DNA of 64,000 nucleotides from Candidatus Hydrogenedentota bacterium (lineage in GTDB: Bacteria; Hydrogenedentota; Hydrogenedentia; Hydrogenedentales; SLHB01). The position numbers and the translations under genes are program-made. The notes beneath the pieces were generated by a model. That model saw only the letters and a list, made by a program, of their open reading frames with translations, searched no databases and was not told the DNA's origin. Of this stretch, positions 43,975-53,436 are shown piece after piece. The number at the start of each line of letters is the position of its first letter. Positions within the stretch are counted from its first letter, which is position 1. Where the stretch lies: NCBI GenBank assembly GCA_013359265.1, contig JABWCD010000004.1, positions 62,001 through 126,000 on the forward strand, given 5' to 3'.

Positions 43975-44082
43975 CTATCGGCTCGCGCGTACGATCCAAA
44001 TGACCCCAATAATCGGCACCAACATGATCAGCCACCACTTATTCTCGCTAAACCACACGTAGATGTCCGCGATGGTTATCAT
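43975..44082 (-). CDS. Tiny single-helix membrane protein, 35 aa (tentative)
   Basis: A 35-codon frame that begins MITIADIYVWFSENKWW and ends IWIVRASR. It has one central hydrophobic helix (LIMLVPIIGVIWIV) with a positive C-terminal end, a sensible membrane topology. It starts 11 bases after the stop of the zinc-finger-like gene and ends 14 bases before the BamE-like ATG, filling the gap neatly. The ribosome site (AGGC) is weak. No family is known to me; chance is possible at this length. Confidence 0.4.
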   Translation of the reverse strand: MITIADIYVWFSENKWWLIMLVPIIGVIWIVRASR

Positions 44083-44093
44083 CGGGCGGTTGC

Positions 44094-44813
44094 CTATCGC
44101 TGGTATTTGTTCAGCGCGTTATCGCGCCACTGTTGGAGCTGTTCCGGACTCTCGTCACCCGTGCGCGTCGGCAAGCTGATGTCGGCCGGGAGCCTTTCAA
44201 CGGTCGGCGCGCTCGATATGGTGACGAATGCGAGAATTGCACAAACAACACTCGCCCCGATGCCATAGAAGCATTTTGGACGGTCCATGAAGAACTCTTC
44301 GTTGCGCAGGCCGATCCACGCCCAGAAACCGGAAAACGCAATGAACATGAGCAGAAGTAAACCGGTGGGATAGGTCGTCGCGCCGAAAGCGATGTGCCGC
44401 AGGTTGGGAGCTATCAACAACAGGATTCCCAGCGCGATGCCCGCGATCCCAATGTACAGACTGACCTTCCACGGTTGGATAGCGCGCCGGGCGCTCGCGA
44501 CCAGCGCCTCGTCGCGAATCTCACCCTCCTCGCCTGGTGCAGCGTCGAGGGTTTGGAAACTGGTGTCGACCGCCTCGCGGTGTCCCTTCGTGTGGCGCTG
44601 GACGATCTCGGCCTTAACGGCTTCTTTCTTCGCACGGCGTTCCGCATAGCACCCAGCGCAAAGCGCCTTACCGCTCTTGGTCTCGTGGATGTGCGTCGGA
44701 CACGAAATCTTTCGGCATTGGTCGCACGGCACGCCGCAGGTTTCGCACAAAAGTTCGTGGCACTCGACGCAAAAACCCACGCTGCTGCGGACTTCGCAGA
44801 TATGGCATTCCAC
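44094..44813 (-). CDS. B-box/zinc-ribbon-like membrane protein
   Basis: 239 residues. The first 65 hold a dense Cys/His series (ECHICEVRSSVGFCVECH, LLCETCGVPCDQCRKISCPTH, LCAGCY) that should bind two or three zinc ions, like B-box or RING-related fingers. A charged linker follows, then three membrane helices (about 120-205) and a short tail. GTG 44813 is chosen because AGGGGAG lies eight bases upstream; a GTG eight codons earlier has no such site. Its role is unknown. It heads the operon of small envelope proteins that runs to 42963. Confidence 0.68.
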   Translation of the reverse strand: MECHICEVRSSVGFCVECHELLCETCGVPCDQCRKISCPTHIHETKSGKALCAGCYAERRAKKEAVKAEIVQRHTKGHREAVDTSFQTLDAAPGEEGEIRDEALVASARRAIQPWKVSLYIGIAGIALGILLLIAPNLRHIAFGATTYPTGLLLLMFIAFSGFWAWIGLRNEEFFMDRPKCFYGIGASVVCAILAFVTISSAPTVERLPADISLPTRTGDESPEQLQQWRDNALNKYQR

Positions 44814-44871
44814 CGCGAGAACTCCCCTAACCGGCACCCTGGCGCGACTTTACCACAGCATCGCGCGCGAT

Positions 44872-45705
44872 TTACAGACCCAACTCGTCCATCGCCTGTT
44901 GCTGCTTGGCGTCGTGGCCCGCGCCGATGCCGCGCGCGTTGGCCCGCGCCGAGCTGCCCGCCGCGGAGGTACCCGCGGAGCTCATGTTGTCGAGTTGGTT
45001 GCTGATGCCTATGCCCGTCAACGTTTCCCCAAGCACCGGACTTCCCCCTCCAACACCCGACGGAGCCCGGCGCGGCTGTTGGAATCCCGCCTGCTGCTGA
45101 GGCGGCGTCTGTGCGAGCGCGCCCCCGCCGCCTGCGGGCGCCGGTTTGTCAGCCATCGTCCCAGTCGGGTCGTAAAGTTTCCCGGTTTGTGGGTCGTAGA
45201 TAAACCGCGACCCACTTGCCGTGAGCGGCATTGTGGGCAGATAGGAGGGTACGAGCGCATCCAGGCTTGGCGGATAATATCCTGTCGCCATCCCGTACTT
45301 GTTTATGGCGGCGGTAATCTCCGCCATCTTCTGATCATTGGTCAGGCTCGACGTGCGCGGGGCAGGCGCCGCCACCAGCGGCGCATCCAGCACCTTACCC
45401 GTTGCAGGGTCGTAGCCGTACGGAGAACCATCGGGATGCGTGGGCACGGCAGGCAAATACTCCGGCACCAGTTCCTCGAGGGACGACGGATTACGCCCAT
45501 GCTCGGCGGCAAAGGTCTGGAGTGCGCTGTTGATCTCGATATCGGAGCGCGTCTCCTTGGCGGTGTTCAGCGCCCGGGTCGCGGTCTGAAGCTGCTTCGC
45601 CTGAAGTTCACCCTGGATGGCCGTCGATACCATCACATCGGCGAGGCAGCCGGTCAAAAGTACCGGCAATACTGCGGCAAGCCCGACTGCAAGTGAAGTG
45701 CGCAT
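44872..45705 (-). CDS. Lipoprotein with two pseudopilin-like repeats
   Basis: 277 residues from ATG 45705, set by GGAGGT seven bases upstream. The signal ends LLTGC, a good lipobox. Two related segments follow: ALQTFAAEHGRNPSSLEELV...YGYDPATGKV and AINKYGMATGYYPPSLDALV...FIYDPQTGKL. Both resemble the globular part of GspG-type pseudopilins (Tyr-Pro-x-Ser-Leu, Tyr-Asp-Pro-x-Thr-Gly) but lack the pilin helix. The C-terminal third is low-complexity Gly/Gln/Ala. Function unknown; a surface or calcium-binding role is speculative. Confidence 0.72.
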   Translation of the reverse strand: MRTSLAVGLAAVLPVLLTGCLADVMVSTAIQGELQAKQLQTATRALNTAKETRSDIEINSALQTFAAEHGRNPSSLEELVPEYLPAVPTHPDGSPYGYDPATGKVLDAPLVAAPAPRTSSLTNDQKMAEITAAINKYGMATGYYPPSLDALVPSYLPTMPLTASGSRFIYDPQTGKLYDPTGTMADKPAPAGGGGALAQTPPQQQAGFQQPRRAPSGVGGGSPVLGETLTGIGISNQLDNMSSAGTSAAGSSARANARGIGAGHDAKQQQAMDELGL

Positions 45706-45730
45706 GGCTAGACCTCCAGCTTCTAATCCG

Positions 45731-45739
45731 AGTATAGCA
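45731..45739 (-). promoter_or_regulatory. Extended -10 promoter (TGCTATACT)
   Basis: The minus strand reads TGC-TATACT. A start near 45724 leaves a leader of about 19 bases that includes the GGAGGT of the lipoprotein gene at 45705. The same nine bases occur before the DUF1501 gene at 49510. Confidence 0.5.
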
Positions 45740-45942
45740 CAGATTCCACGATCGCTTACCCAAATCACGGGGGATGTTCACGCGCCGGGTTAGCAGTAGA
45801 ATGGGGGCGTTTCCGCGGAGATTTCGGTCGTACAACCTTAAGCCGGCGCACGTTGGCGCAGCGGTTTGGTCAATTACGTGGTAGTCCTGGACGGACGGCG
45901 GCGACGGTGCGTTGGGTCCGACCTTAAGCAAGGGGTAGCCTC

Positions 45943-48057
45943 ATGAGACACTTGTGGTTAGTCATTGCTGCGTTAGTGCCGTCTCCCTGCATTGCGGCGG
46001 AGGCGGCCTCGAACCAGCCGGACGGCAACATTATCACCGTCTATGTTGCGACAATCGGTAACGATGCGTGGTCTGGACGTTTGGGCGCGCCCGACAGCAG
46101 CGGCAAGGACGGGCCCTTCGCGACGTTCGGTCGTGCACGCGACGAGGCGCGAAGCCTTCGTGAGCGCGGCCTGTCAGCCGAAATCCTCGTGCGCGGAGGG
46201 AAGTACTTTTTCTCTGAGACGCTTCAATTCGATTCGCGCGACAGTGGCGTCACCGCTGCGCCGGTGATATGGAAAGCGTACCCGGGCGAGCAGCCTGTTG
46301 TCAGTGGCGGCGCTCGACTGACGCGATGGAGGCCGTTCAGGGACGCCATACTCGAAGCGGACCTCGATGAGATCGGAAGCGGCGCGAATCCCAAGGACCT
46401 GTTCTTCAACGGCGTTCGCCAAGTCCGCGCGCGCGTTCCCAACTTCGATCCCGCCAACCCGCTCTACGGTGGCTGGGCGTATATGAAAGGCCCATTCGGT
46501 CCGGGTGCGTTTTCGTATAGCGCGGAGTTGATTGCCAGACCCTTTTCACAACCGGCCCAAGCGTTTGTGCGGCACTTTGTCGGTCCGAACGGTGGATGGG
46601 GCAGCCAGGTGCTGCCAGTCACTTCAATCGATTTCGGTGGACGCGTAATCCACACGGCATACACAGACGGCGAGCACCCCCTTCTCGGGTTCAATGGCAA
46701 CTGCCGGTACGTCATCGAGAATGTGATCGAGGTCCTTGACCAGCCCGGGGAATGGTGCGTCGATCTTGAAAAAAGGAAGGTATATTTCTGGCCTCCCTCA
46801 CCAATCGAACAAGACGTCGGCGTGGTAATTCCTGCTTTATCCACCTTGTTGCAGTTTTCGGGCGCGTCGTGGATTTCAGTCGAGGGGATAGCGTTTACCG
46901 AGACGCCCCCCGGGGGCGGCGATGCTGTCCGCTGTGAGAACAGCAGCCATATCCAGTTCTTAGGCAATCGATTTACCGGCATTGGTTCGCGCGCGCTGGC
47001 GGTTGTTGGCGAAGGGGGGACGAGTTCGGACCTCCTGGTTCAGGGTAATGAGTTCGAATATACGGGCGGGTGCGCCATCTACATCGGTGGCCGCGTGCGC
47101 GAGAATCGAATCATGGACAATGACGTGCACCACTGCGCAGTGTTTGACAAATACGCCGCCGGAATCGAGTTCCCATTTTACGGGGCGACGGCATACGAAG
47201 TCAGTGCCGATTCGTATTCCGACGGCGTACTCGTCGCACACAACTGGCTTCACGAACTTCCGCGCGACGGTATCCAACTTGGAGCGAACCCGTACGGCCG
47301 CAACATTGTCGAGTACAACCGCATTGAGCGTACTGCACTCGAGACAATTGACGGGGGCGCTATCCGATCGCACCGGGTCGTCTCGCATATTCAAGGCGTA
47401 GCGAACCTGCCACCAATGAAGGGCCATATCATTCGGCACAACGTCATCTCGGACACGCTAGGCTGCGGCGTGTCGGGCGGCGCGATTGTGACACCCTATC
47501 CATGGCCGACGTTTGGCATCTATCTGGACGAAGGGACGAGCAATTGCGCGGTATTTGGGAACGTCGTGCGCAATTCCGGCGTCGGCGCGATTATCAATCC
47601 GGGCGAGAAGAACGTATTCGAAAACAACGTGTTCGTGAGCAACGCCATCGCGATGTATTTCCAGGCTGCAAGTCCGTTTGACTCAGTGATGCCACCGCTC
47701 GGTGAGAACCGGTTCGTCAGGAACGTTGTTCGCATGGATCGCCCTGACGCTCTTGCATACAAGTTTTCGCACTGGAGCAATGCCGTGTTTTCCGAGATCG
47801 ACGCGAATCTGTATTCGTATCGACCCGCGACCCATATAGCTGAAATCAAGCAACTCGGCGGCGCGGAGTTTGTGAAGATGCCGCTTAATCTGTGGAAGGA
47901 ATCCGGCTTCGATGCAAACTCGAGTATCATCGATCGATGGAATGGAGACCCATCGAAGAACGGAGATACGTTGGGGGAATCGCCGGCCGCTCAAGCGCTC
48001 CGGATCGCTGCGGTTGATCCATCGAGCGCGGGGATTCGCGCGGAATGGATGCGATAG
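45943..48057 (+). CDS. Secreted right-handed parallel beta-helix protein
   Basis: 704 residues. Signal peptide (LWLVIAALVPSPCIAA), then the VYVATIGNDAWSGRLGAP segment that opens many polysaccharide-active beta-helix proteins, with GPFATFGRARDEARSL. The central 250 residues are coil-like repeats (DLLVQGNEFEYTGGCAIYI, RENRIMDNDVHHCAVFD, GRNIVEYNRIERTAL). Pectate lyase/alginate-epimerase-type folds share this form, but no catalytic set can be assigned by eye. AGGGG precedes ATG 45943. It is convergent with the orphan DUF1501 gene; both fit polysaccharide use. Confidence 0.83.
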   Translation: MRHLWLVIAALVPSPCIAAEAASNQPDGNIITVYVATIGNDAWSGRLGAPDSSGKDGPFATFGRARDEARSLRERGLSAEILVRGGKYFFSETLQFDSRDSGVTAAPVIWKAYPGEQPVVSGGARLTRWRPFRDAILEADLDEIGSGANPKDLFFNGVRQVRARVPNFDPANPLYGGWAYMKGPFGPGAFSYSAELIARPFSQPAQAFVRHFVGPNGGWGSQVLPVTSIDFGGRVIHTAYTDGEHPLLGFNGNCRYVIENVIEVLDQPGEWCVDLEKRKVYFWPPSPIEQDVGVVIPALSTLLQFSGASWISVEGIAFTETPPGGGDAVRCENSSHIQFLGNRFTGIGSRALAVVGEGGTSSDLLVQGNEFEYTGGCAIYIGGRVRENRIMDNDVHHCAVFDKYAAGIEFPFYGATAYEVSADSYSDGVLVAHNWLHELPRDGIQLGANPYGRNIVEYNRIERTALETIDGGAIRSHRVVSHIQGVANLPPMKGHIIRHNVISDTLGCGVSGGAIVTPYPWPTFGIYLDEGTSNCAVFGNVVRNSGVGAIINPGEKNVFENNVFVSNAIAMYFQAASPFDSVMPPLGENRFVRNVVRMDRPDALAYKFSHWSNAVFSEIDANLYSYRPATHIAEIKQLGGAEFVKMPLNLWKESGFDANSSIIDRWNGDPSKNGDTLGESPAAQALRIAAVDPSSAGIRAEWMR

Positions 48058-48061
48058 CAGT

Positions 48062-49510
48062 TTATGCCAGCACGTCCTTCACCACGTTCCCGAATACGTC
48101 CGTAAGCCGGAAATCGCGGCCCTGGAAGTTGAACGTGAGGCGTTCGTGGTTCATGCCGAGGCAATGGAGGATCGTGGCGTTGAGGTCGTGTATGTGGACG
48201 GGGTCCTTCACAACGTTGTAGCCGAACTCGTCAGTTTCACCGTAGCTGACGCCCGGTTTGATTCCACCGCCGGCGAGAAAGACGGTGAAGCAGCGCCCGT
48301 GGTGGTCGCGGCCATAGTTCTTCTCCGTGAGTTCGCCTTGGCAATACACGGTGCGGCCGAACTCGCCGCCCCAGATGATGAGCGTATCGTCGAGCATGCC
48401 GCGCTGCTTGAGATCGGTGATGAGGCCGGCGGTGGGCTGATCGACATCGCCGCAGTTTAGGGTAAGGTCTTTGGGCAAGTTGCCGTGCTGGTCCCAGTCG
48501 CGGTGGAACAGTTGAATGAATCGGACGCCGCGCTCGGCGAGGCGCCGCGCCATGAGGCAGTTGTAGGCGTAAGTGCCCGGCCTGCGCGACTGCGGTCCGT
48601 ACAGTGCAAACGTAGATTCGGACTCGCCGGATACGTCGGTAAGTTCGGGCACGGAGGTCTGCATGCGAAACGCCATTTCGTACTGCGCGATACGTGCATC
48701 GATTTCCGGGTCTTGGTACGTTGCCGCCTGGACGCCGTTGAGATGCGCGATGCCATCGAGCATGCGTCGGCGCGTGTCGGCATCGATGCCGGGCGGGTTC
48801 GAGAGATACAACACCGGGTCGCCGCTCGAGCGGAATTTCACGCCCTGATATTCGGAAGGCAGAAACCCCGATCCCCACAAACGGTCGAAGAGGGCTTGCG
48901 CGGGACGGTTCATGTCCGACCGGGAAGTCATGACGATGAAACCGGGCAGGTCCTTGTTCTCACTGCCGAGGCCGTAGCTGAGCCAAGCGCCAAGACTGGG
49001 CCGTCCGGGCTGCTGACTGCCGGTTTGAATGTAGGTTATCGCAGGGTCGTGATTGATCGCCTCGGTGTTCACCGACTTGATGAAACACAAATCGTCCGCA
49101 ATCGTTGCGACGTGGGGGAGGAGATCGCTTACCCACGCGCCGGATTGGCCGCGCTGGCCGAACTTAAAGATTGACGAGGCCATCGGGAACTTGGCCTGGT
49201 TCGAGGTCATAGTCGTGAGACGCTGCCCCATGCGAACGCTTTCGGGCAGGTCCGTACCTTGGACGGACTGGAGCTTGGGTTTCCAGTCGAACAAATCGAG
49301 TTGCGATGGCCCGCCGGACATGAACAAGTAGATGATGCGCTTGGCTTTGGGCGCGAAGTGGGGCCCGGTGTGGGCGTTCGAGTCCACCAGAGCCGCGAGC
49401 GCGCGCGGGCTAAGCAGCGAGGAAAGCGCAGCCACGCCAATGCCGCAACTGCACCGGCCAAAGAAGTGGCGCCGCGTCATCAACAATTCGGCTTCTCGAA
49501 TGGGGCCCAT
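48062..49510 (-). CDS. DUF1501 protein, Tat-exported, without DUF1549 partner
   Basis: 482 residues. Tat leader [22 protein letters not shown], then the DUF1501 core ([50 protein letters not shown]). Start ATG 49510 gives the usual [15 protein letters not shown] opening of this subgroup; ATG 49480 is the alternative. This subgroup normally lies directly behind a DUF1549/DUF1553 gene, but none is adjacent here. Function unproven, probably periplasmic. The overall similarity to the 11826 protein is only at family level. Confidence 0.87.
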   Translation of the reverse strand: MGPIREAELLMTRRHFFGRCSCGIGVAALSSLLSPRALAALVDSNAHTGPHFAPKAKRIIYLFMSGGPSQLDLFDWKPKLQSVQGTDLPESVRMGQRLTTMTSNQAKFPMASSIFKFGQRGQSGAWVSDLLPHVATIADDLCFIKSVNTEAINHDPAITYIQTGSQQPGRPSLGAWLSYGLGSENKDLPGFIVMTSRSDMNRPAQALFDRLWGSGFLPSEYQGVKFRSSGDPVLYLSNPPGIDADTRRRMLDGIAHLNGVQAATYQDPEIDARIAQYEMAFRMQTSVPELTDVSGESESTFALYGPQSRRPGTYAYNCLMARRLAERGVRFIQLFHRDWDQHGNLPKDLTLNCGDVDQPTAGLITDLKQRGMLDDTLIIWGGEFGRTVYCQGELTEKNYGRDHHGRCFTVFLAGGGIKPGVSYGETDEFGYNVVKDPVHIHDLNATILHCLGMNHERLTFNFQGRDFRLTDVFGNVVKDVLA

Positions 49511-49542
49511 GTCGCTGCAGTTCCTGCCAAGACCTGTGGTTC

Positions 49543-49551
49543 AGTATAGCA
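49543..49551 (-). promoter_or_regulatory. Extended -10 promoter (TGCTATACT)
   Basis: Minus-strand TGC-TATACT 33 bases before ATG 49510, with a start expected near 49536. No good -35 is present, as is usual for extended -10 promoters. Identical to the element at 45731-45739. Confidence 0.5.
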
Positions 49552-49628
49552 CAGCCGGCAAGATCAGGGCAGAACGAAGGATTTTGGAGAACGAGCATTC
49601 ACGCCATGCGGCAATGGCGCGGAAGAAC

Positions 49629-50063
49629 TTAGTGCCCGCCGCCGTGGCCCTCGCCTGGGACGATGACACGCTTGTCCATGGGGAGCTGACGCTCGGGTAG
49701 AACTTCCAATTGTGCCGCGGGTGCACTGGCCCACGCATTCGGTTGGGTAGCGAAGTCGCGGGCGAAGTAATCGGGAAGGAACATCCCGATCAGGATAAAC
49801 AGCCAGAAGAAGCTCATGACGACGAACACCCATGTCAATCGAGTGTTGTACCACGTGTTCATGAAGAACAGTACGATGAGGACCGCTTTGGTGATAGCGA
49901 TTCCGATTGCGACGGCGGCGTTGAAGGGACCGAGATTGATTTCCGATGCGGCGACTGTTAGCGCCATCAATACGGCGAGTGCGCACGCATTTATCACGTA
50001 ATTCTTGAGTGGCACAACGTAGTGCTCGTGGTGGCTGCCGGTGGAATGTGCGTCAGTGGACAT
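49629..50063 (-). CDS. ctaF: Cytochrome c oxidase subunit IV (caa3 type)
   Basis: 144 residues with three membrane helices (VINACALAVLMALTVAA, VAIGIAITKAVLIVLFFMN, LTWVFVVMSFFWLFILIGMF), the normal form of bacterial subunit IV, plus a longer periplasmic C-terminal tail rich in Pro and His. It supports assembly of the CuB centre. ATG 50063 is chosen, with AGGAGA upstream; the TTG nine bases earlier is less likely. It is the last gene of the respiratory operon, 30 bases after subunit III. Confidence 0.88.
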   Translation of the reverse strand: MSTDAHSTGSHHEHYVVPLKNYVINACALAVLMALTVAASEINLGPFNAAVAIGIAITKAVLIVLFFMNTWYNTRLTWVFVVMSFFWLFILIGMFLPDYFARDFATQPNAWASAPAAQLEVLPERQLPMDKRVIVPGEGHGGGH

Positions 50064-50093
50064 TGCTTTCAAATTCTCCTGAAGATGCGTGCC

Positions 50094-50762
50094 CTATGCG
50101 TGCCGGTGCAACAAATAGAGCAAGGGGAACAGGAACACCCAGACGATATCGACGAAGTGCCAATAGAAACCGAACAACTCGATCTTCATGTAGCGCTTCG
50201 GATTAAAGTAACCGCGCATGGCCAGCACGATCAGCCAGACGAGGATGCCGGCGCCGACTATCATGTGGAGCGCGTGCATGCCGGTCATGATGAAGTACAG
50301 GCAGAAGAACAACTCGAGCTGACCCTGTGTCGGGCTGCCGATGACCCGTTCGCCGGTGAAATTGAAGCTGGCGCCCGGGACAAGGTGGTGCTCGAATTTT
50401 GCCTTGTATTCGAAGTACTTCACGAAGAGGAATACGCAGCCGAGGAACAGGGTTGCGAGAAGTCCCCAAACCAATTCGCGGTTTTTCCCCTTCTGTACGC
50501 ACCAGACCGAACTGGCCATGGTCACGCTGCTGAGCAGGAGCACGACGGTGTTGAAGCCGCCGAGCCACAGGTCCAACTGCTCGCTGCCGGTCGCCCAGGC
50601 GTCGGGATACTTCATCCGATAAACCATGTACGAGGCGAACAGTCCCCCGAAGAACATGATTTCTTGCCCGAGGAATAGCCACATCCCCAGCATGGCCGAT
50701 TCGGTCTGCTGTTCGTAGTCCTCGAAATGGTGGGCGACGAACTCGTTACTGCTGTGCGACAC
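50094..50762 (-). CDS. ctaE: Cytochrome c oxidase subunit III
   Basis: 222 residues, five membrane helices, the short bacterial form. Marks include [20 protein letters not shown], the conserved Glu in helix III, and [18 protein letters not shown] then [19 protein letters not shown] at the C terminus. It helps keep proton uptake by subunit I efficient. The GTG start lies within the last codons of the subunit I gene (17-base overlap), so translation is coupled. Confidence 0.95.
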   Translation of the reverse strand: MSHSSNEFVAHHFEDYEQQTESAMLGMWLFLGQEIMFFGGLFASYMVYRMKYPDAWATGSEQLDLWLGGFNTVVLLLSSVTMASSVWCVQKGKNRELVWGLLATLFLGCVFLFVKYFEYKAKFEHHLVPGASFNFTGERVIGSPTQGQLELFFCLYFIMTGMHALHMIVGAGILVWLIVLAMRGYFNPKRYMKIELFGFYWHFVDIVWVFLFPLLYLLHRHA

Positions 50763-52395
50763 TGTGCGATTCCTCTATCGTGTACGAATACGGGTCCTCG
50801 ACGACGACGGGACGTCCGTCAGGGAAGTTGAAGGTCGGCGGCGGAGACGGCACCTGCCACTCGAGGCCCTTCGCGCCCCACGGGTTGTCCCCCGCGGGTT
50901 CGCCTTTGAAAAGTGACCAGAGCAGGTAGAAGGGCTGCAATCCGTAGCCGAGGCCGAGCACGCTCGCGCCCATAGTGGACATGATGTTCAGGACCTGGAA
51001 CTCGTCAACGTATGAGTGATAGCGGCGCGGCATACCAAGGTAACCGAGAATGAACTGCGGGAAAAAGGTGAAGTTGAAGCCGACAAACACAAGAATCGCG
51101 GCAATCGTCGCGAGCGTCGCGGGGTACATGCGCCCGGTCATTTTCGGCCACCAAAAATGGAGGCCGCACATGTAGGCCATCACCATGCCGCCCACCATGA
51201 CGTAGTGGAAGTGGGCGACGACGAAATACGTATCGTGGAAGTGGATATCGTTTGCCATCGACGCCAAAACCAGGCCGGTCAAGCCGCCGACGAGAAATAG
51301 ACCGATGAACCCCAGCGCATAAATCATCGGAGCTTCAAACGTGATCTCGCCCTTGTACATCGTCGCGGTCCAGTTGAACACTTTGATCGCGGACGGCACC
51401 GCCACAAGGAACGTCAGGAGCGAGAAAACCATGCCCGCGTAAGTGGACTGCGTGCTCACATACAGGTGGTGGCCCCACACGAGGAACCCGATGATCGCGA
51501 TTGCAAGACTCGAGAACGCGATGAACTCGTATCCAAAGATGCGCTTGCGCGAGAAACACGGGATGACTTCCGAGACAACGCCCATTCCCGGAAGAATCAT
51601 GACGTACACGGCGGGGTGCGAATAGAACCAAAACAGGTGTTGGAAGAGGACCGGATCGCCGCCAATCTGCGGATTGAAGATTCCAATTCCCCACACGCGT
51701 TCGACCGCGACGAGCACGAGGGTGATGGCGACAACGGGCGTACCCAGAATCTGAATAATGCTCGTGGCATAGTGCGCCCAAACGAACAACGGCAACCGAA
51801 ACCACGTCATGCCGGGGGCGCGCATCTTGTGAACCGTGACGATGAAGTTTAGACCGGTAAAGATCGAGGAAAAGCCGGCCAAGAATGCGGCCAAGATTGC
51901 GATCGTCACTTGAGATGTAGCATAGGTCGTCGAGTATGGGGGATAGAAGGTCCAGCCCGTTTCGAGGCCGCCGCGCAGCAGCACGACCACCGCCAGCACG
52001 CCACCGAGTATATATAGCCACCAACTCAGCAAGTTGATCTTCGGGAACGCCAGGTCCTTCGCGCCAATCATGATGGGCAGCGCGAAGTTGCCGAGCGTCG
52101 CCGGAACGGACGGAATCAAGAAAAAGAAGATCATGATTACGCCGTGCAGCGTAAACATCTTGTTGTAGGTATCGCCGGTCATGAAATCGCCCTTGGGCGT
52201 GAGCAATTCGATTCGAATCAAACTCGCGAACAGGCCGCCTACGGCGAAAAACACGGTGATTGAAATCAGATACAGGATTGCAATGCGTTTATGGTCGACG
52301 GTAAACAACCACGACATCAGCGTCGTGCGTATGTTCGCGTAATGCGTCTTCGGCACGCTCGGCGCGATATCGGGTGTAAGCGTTATGCTGCTCAT
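50746..52395 (-). CDS. ctaD: Cytochrome c oxidase subunit I
   Basis: 549 residues, twelve or more helices. The heme a and heme a3-CuB site is complete: [12 protein letters not shown] (low-spin heme His), [17 protein letters not shown] (CuB His cross-linked to Tyr), [11 protein letters not shown] (two CuB His) and [12 protein letters not shown] (heme a3 and heme a His). It reduces O2 to water and pumps protons. The start ATG and the subunit II stop share four bases (ATGA). The Tyr of the YSHPAVY loop indicates an A-type oxidase. Confidence 0.97.
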   Translation of the reverse strand: MSSITLTPDIAPSVPKTHYANIRTTLMSWLFTVDHKRIAILYLISITVFFAVGGLFASLIRIELLTPKGDFMTGDTYNKMFTLHGVIMIFFFLIPSVPATLGNFALPIMIGAKDLAFPKINLLSWWLYILGGVLAVVVLLRGGLETGWTFYPPYSTTYATSQVTIAILAAFLAGFSSIFTGLNFIVTVHKMRAPGMTWFRLPLFVWAHYATSIIQILGTPVVAITLVLVAVERVWGIGIFNPQIGGDPVLFQHLFWFYSHPAVYVMILPGMGVVSEVIPCFSRKRIFGYEFIAFSSLAIAIIGFLVWGHHLYVSTQSTYAGMVFSLLTFLVAVPSAIKVFNWTATMYKGEITFEAPMIYALGFIGLFLVGGLTGLVLASMANDIHFHDTYFVVAHFHYVMVGGMVMAYMCGLHFWWPKMTGRMYPATLATIAAILVFVGFNFTFFPQFILGYLGMPRRYHSYVDEFQVLNIMSTMGASVLGLGYGLQPFYLLWSLFKGEPAGDNPWGAKGLEWQVPSPPPTFNFPDGRPVVVEDPYSYTIEESHSVAQQ

Positions 52396-53336
52396 GACTT
52401 GGCACCACTCTTTTCGTCTTTCAGCGACTTGATGTAGTTCACCAGCGTCATCAAGTCTTGCTCTTTGATTTGGTTCTTAAACAACGGCATCAACGGTGGG
52501 TAGCCTTGGACGAGTTTCGCCGAGGAGTTCATAATCGACTCGCGGATGTACTCGTCGTCCGCTATTACCGTCGAACCGTCCTGCAGCTTCACTTCCTTCC
52601 CGTAGACCCCGGCAAGCGACGGTCCGCGCGGGCTTGTGCCGGTGTGGCAGGTTGCGCAGCCCAGTTTCGTGAAGAGCTTCTGCCCCGAACTGGCGACTGC
52701 GACCCCTGTCTCCGCGCCGGCGAGCCACGCCTGGTAACGCTCGGGGGACATGACCGTTACCGTTCCAATCATGCGCGAGTGGTCCGTACCGCAGTATTCG
52801 GTGCAGAACAGGTGATACTCGCCCTCTTTTGTTGCGTTAAACCAGAGCTGCGAAAACCGGTTCGGAAGCACGTCCTTCTTCACGCGGAACGCGGGAATGA
52901 AAAAGCTGTGGATCGTGTCCTCGGACGTCATCGTCAGTTTGATCGGAACGCCGGTGGGAACGTGAAGTGCGTTAATCTCGCGCTTGCCGTTCGGATGCTG
53001 AATTTTCCACATCCACTGCTTGCCCGTGACGAGAATCTCCATCGCGCCTTCGGGCATCTGCGTGAAGTCCACGTAGAGAAAGGCCGACCAGAAGAACACG
53101 ACGATGGCCATGATCAGCGGAATGATGGTCCAGGTGAGTTCCAGCGCCGTGCTCGATTCGCCCGTGATGACGCGGTTGGCCTTGGACCCTTTGCGGTACT
53201 TGATGCTGAAGTAAACGATCGTCGCGACGACGGCCACGAAAAAGAATATCGACAGCCCCAGCCAGCCATAGAAAAGCACATCCATCCGCGGAGCGATGGT
53301 GGATGCCTGTTCGGGTAATAGAGGTAATTTGTTCAT
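52392..53336 (-). CDS. ctaC: Cytochrome c oxidase subunit II with fused cytochrome c (caa3)
   Basis: 314 residues: two membrane helices (about 20-45 and 68-90), a CuA cupredoxin with [19 protein letters not shown] and [12 protein letters not shown] near residue 180, and a C-terminal cytochrome c (CATCHTG near 230; axial Met in PPLMPLF). The fused heme defines a caa3 oxidase that can take electrons directly from alternative complex III. No lipobox is seen. The SCO copper chaperone gene is 100 bases upstream; that spacer contains no gene. Confidence 0.96.
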   Translation of the reverse strand: MNKLPLLPEQASTIAPRMDVLFYGWLGLSIFFFVAVVATIVYFSIKYRKGSKANRVITGESSTALELTWTIIPLIMAIVVFFWSAFLYVDFTQMPEGAMEILVTGKQWMWKIQHPNGKREINALHVPTGVPIKLTMTSEDTIHSFFIPAFRVKKDVLPNRFSQLWFNATKEGEYHLFCTEYCGTDHSRMIGTVTVMSPERYQAWLAGAETGVAVASSGQKLFTKLGCATCHTGTSPRGPSLAGVYGKEVKLQDGSTVIADDEYIRESIMNSSAKLVQGYPPLMPLFKNQIKEQDLMTLVNYIKSLKDEKSGAKS

Positions 53337-53436
53337 CTTACTTCTGCACTTTGCCTTTCGACTTGTGGCCCGGCCACAATCGTATGTCGCTCAACGTGAC
53401 TCCCCTGCGCCGTGTGTCGTGCGCCCCGCATTCGCG

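Noticed and set aside
45855-45885. Possible sigma-54 -24/-12 promoter (TTGGCGC...TTTGG)
   Set aside because: The -12 GC is missing and the spacing does not fit, so it cannot be tied to the NtrC-type regulator.
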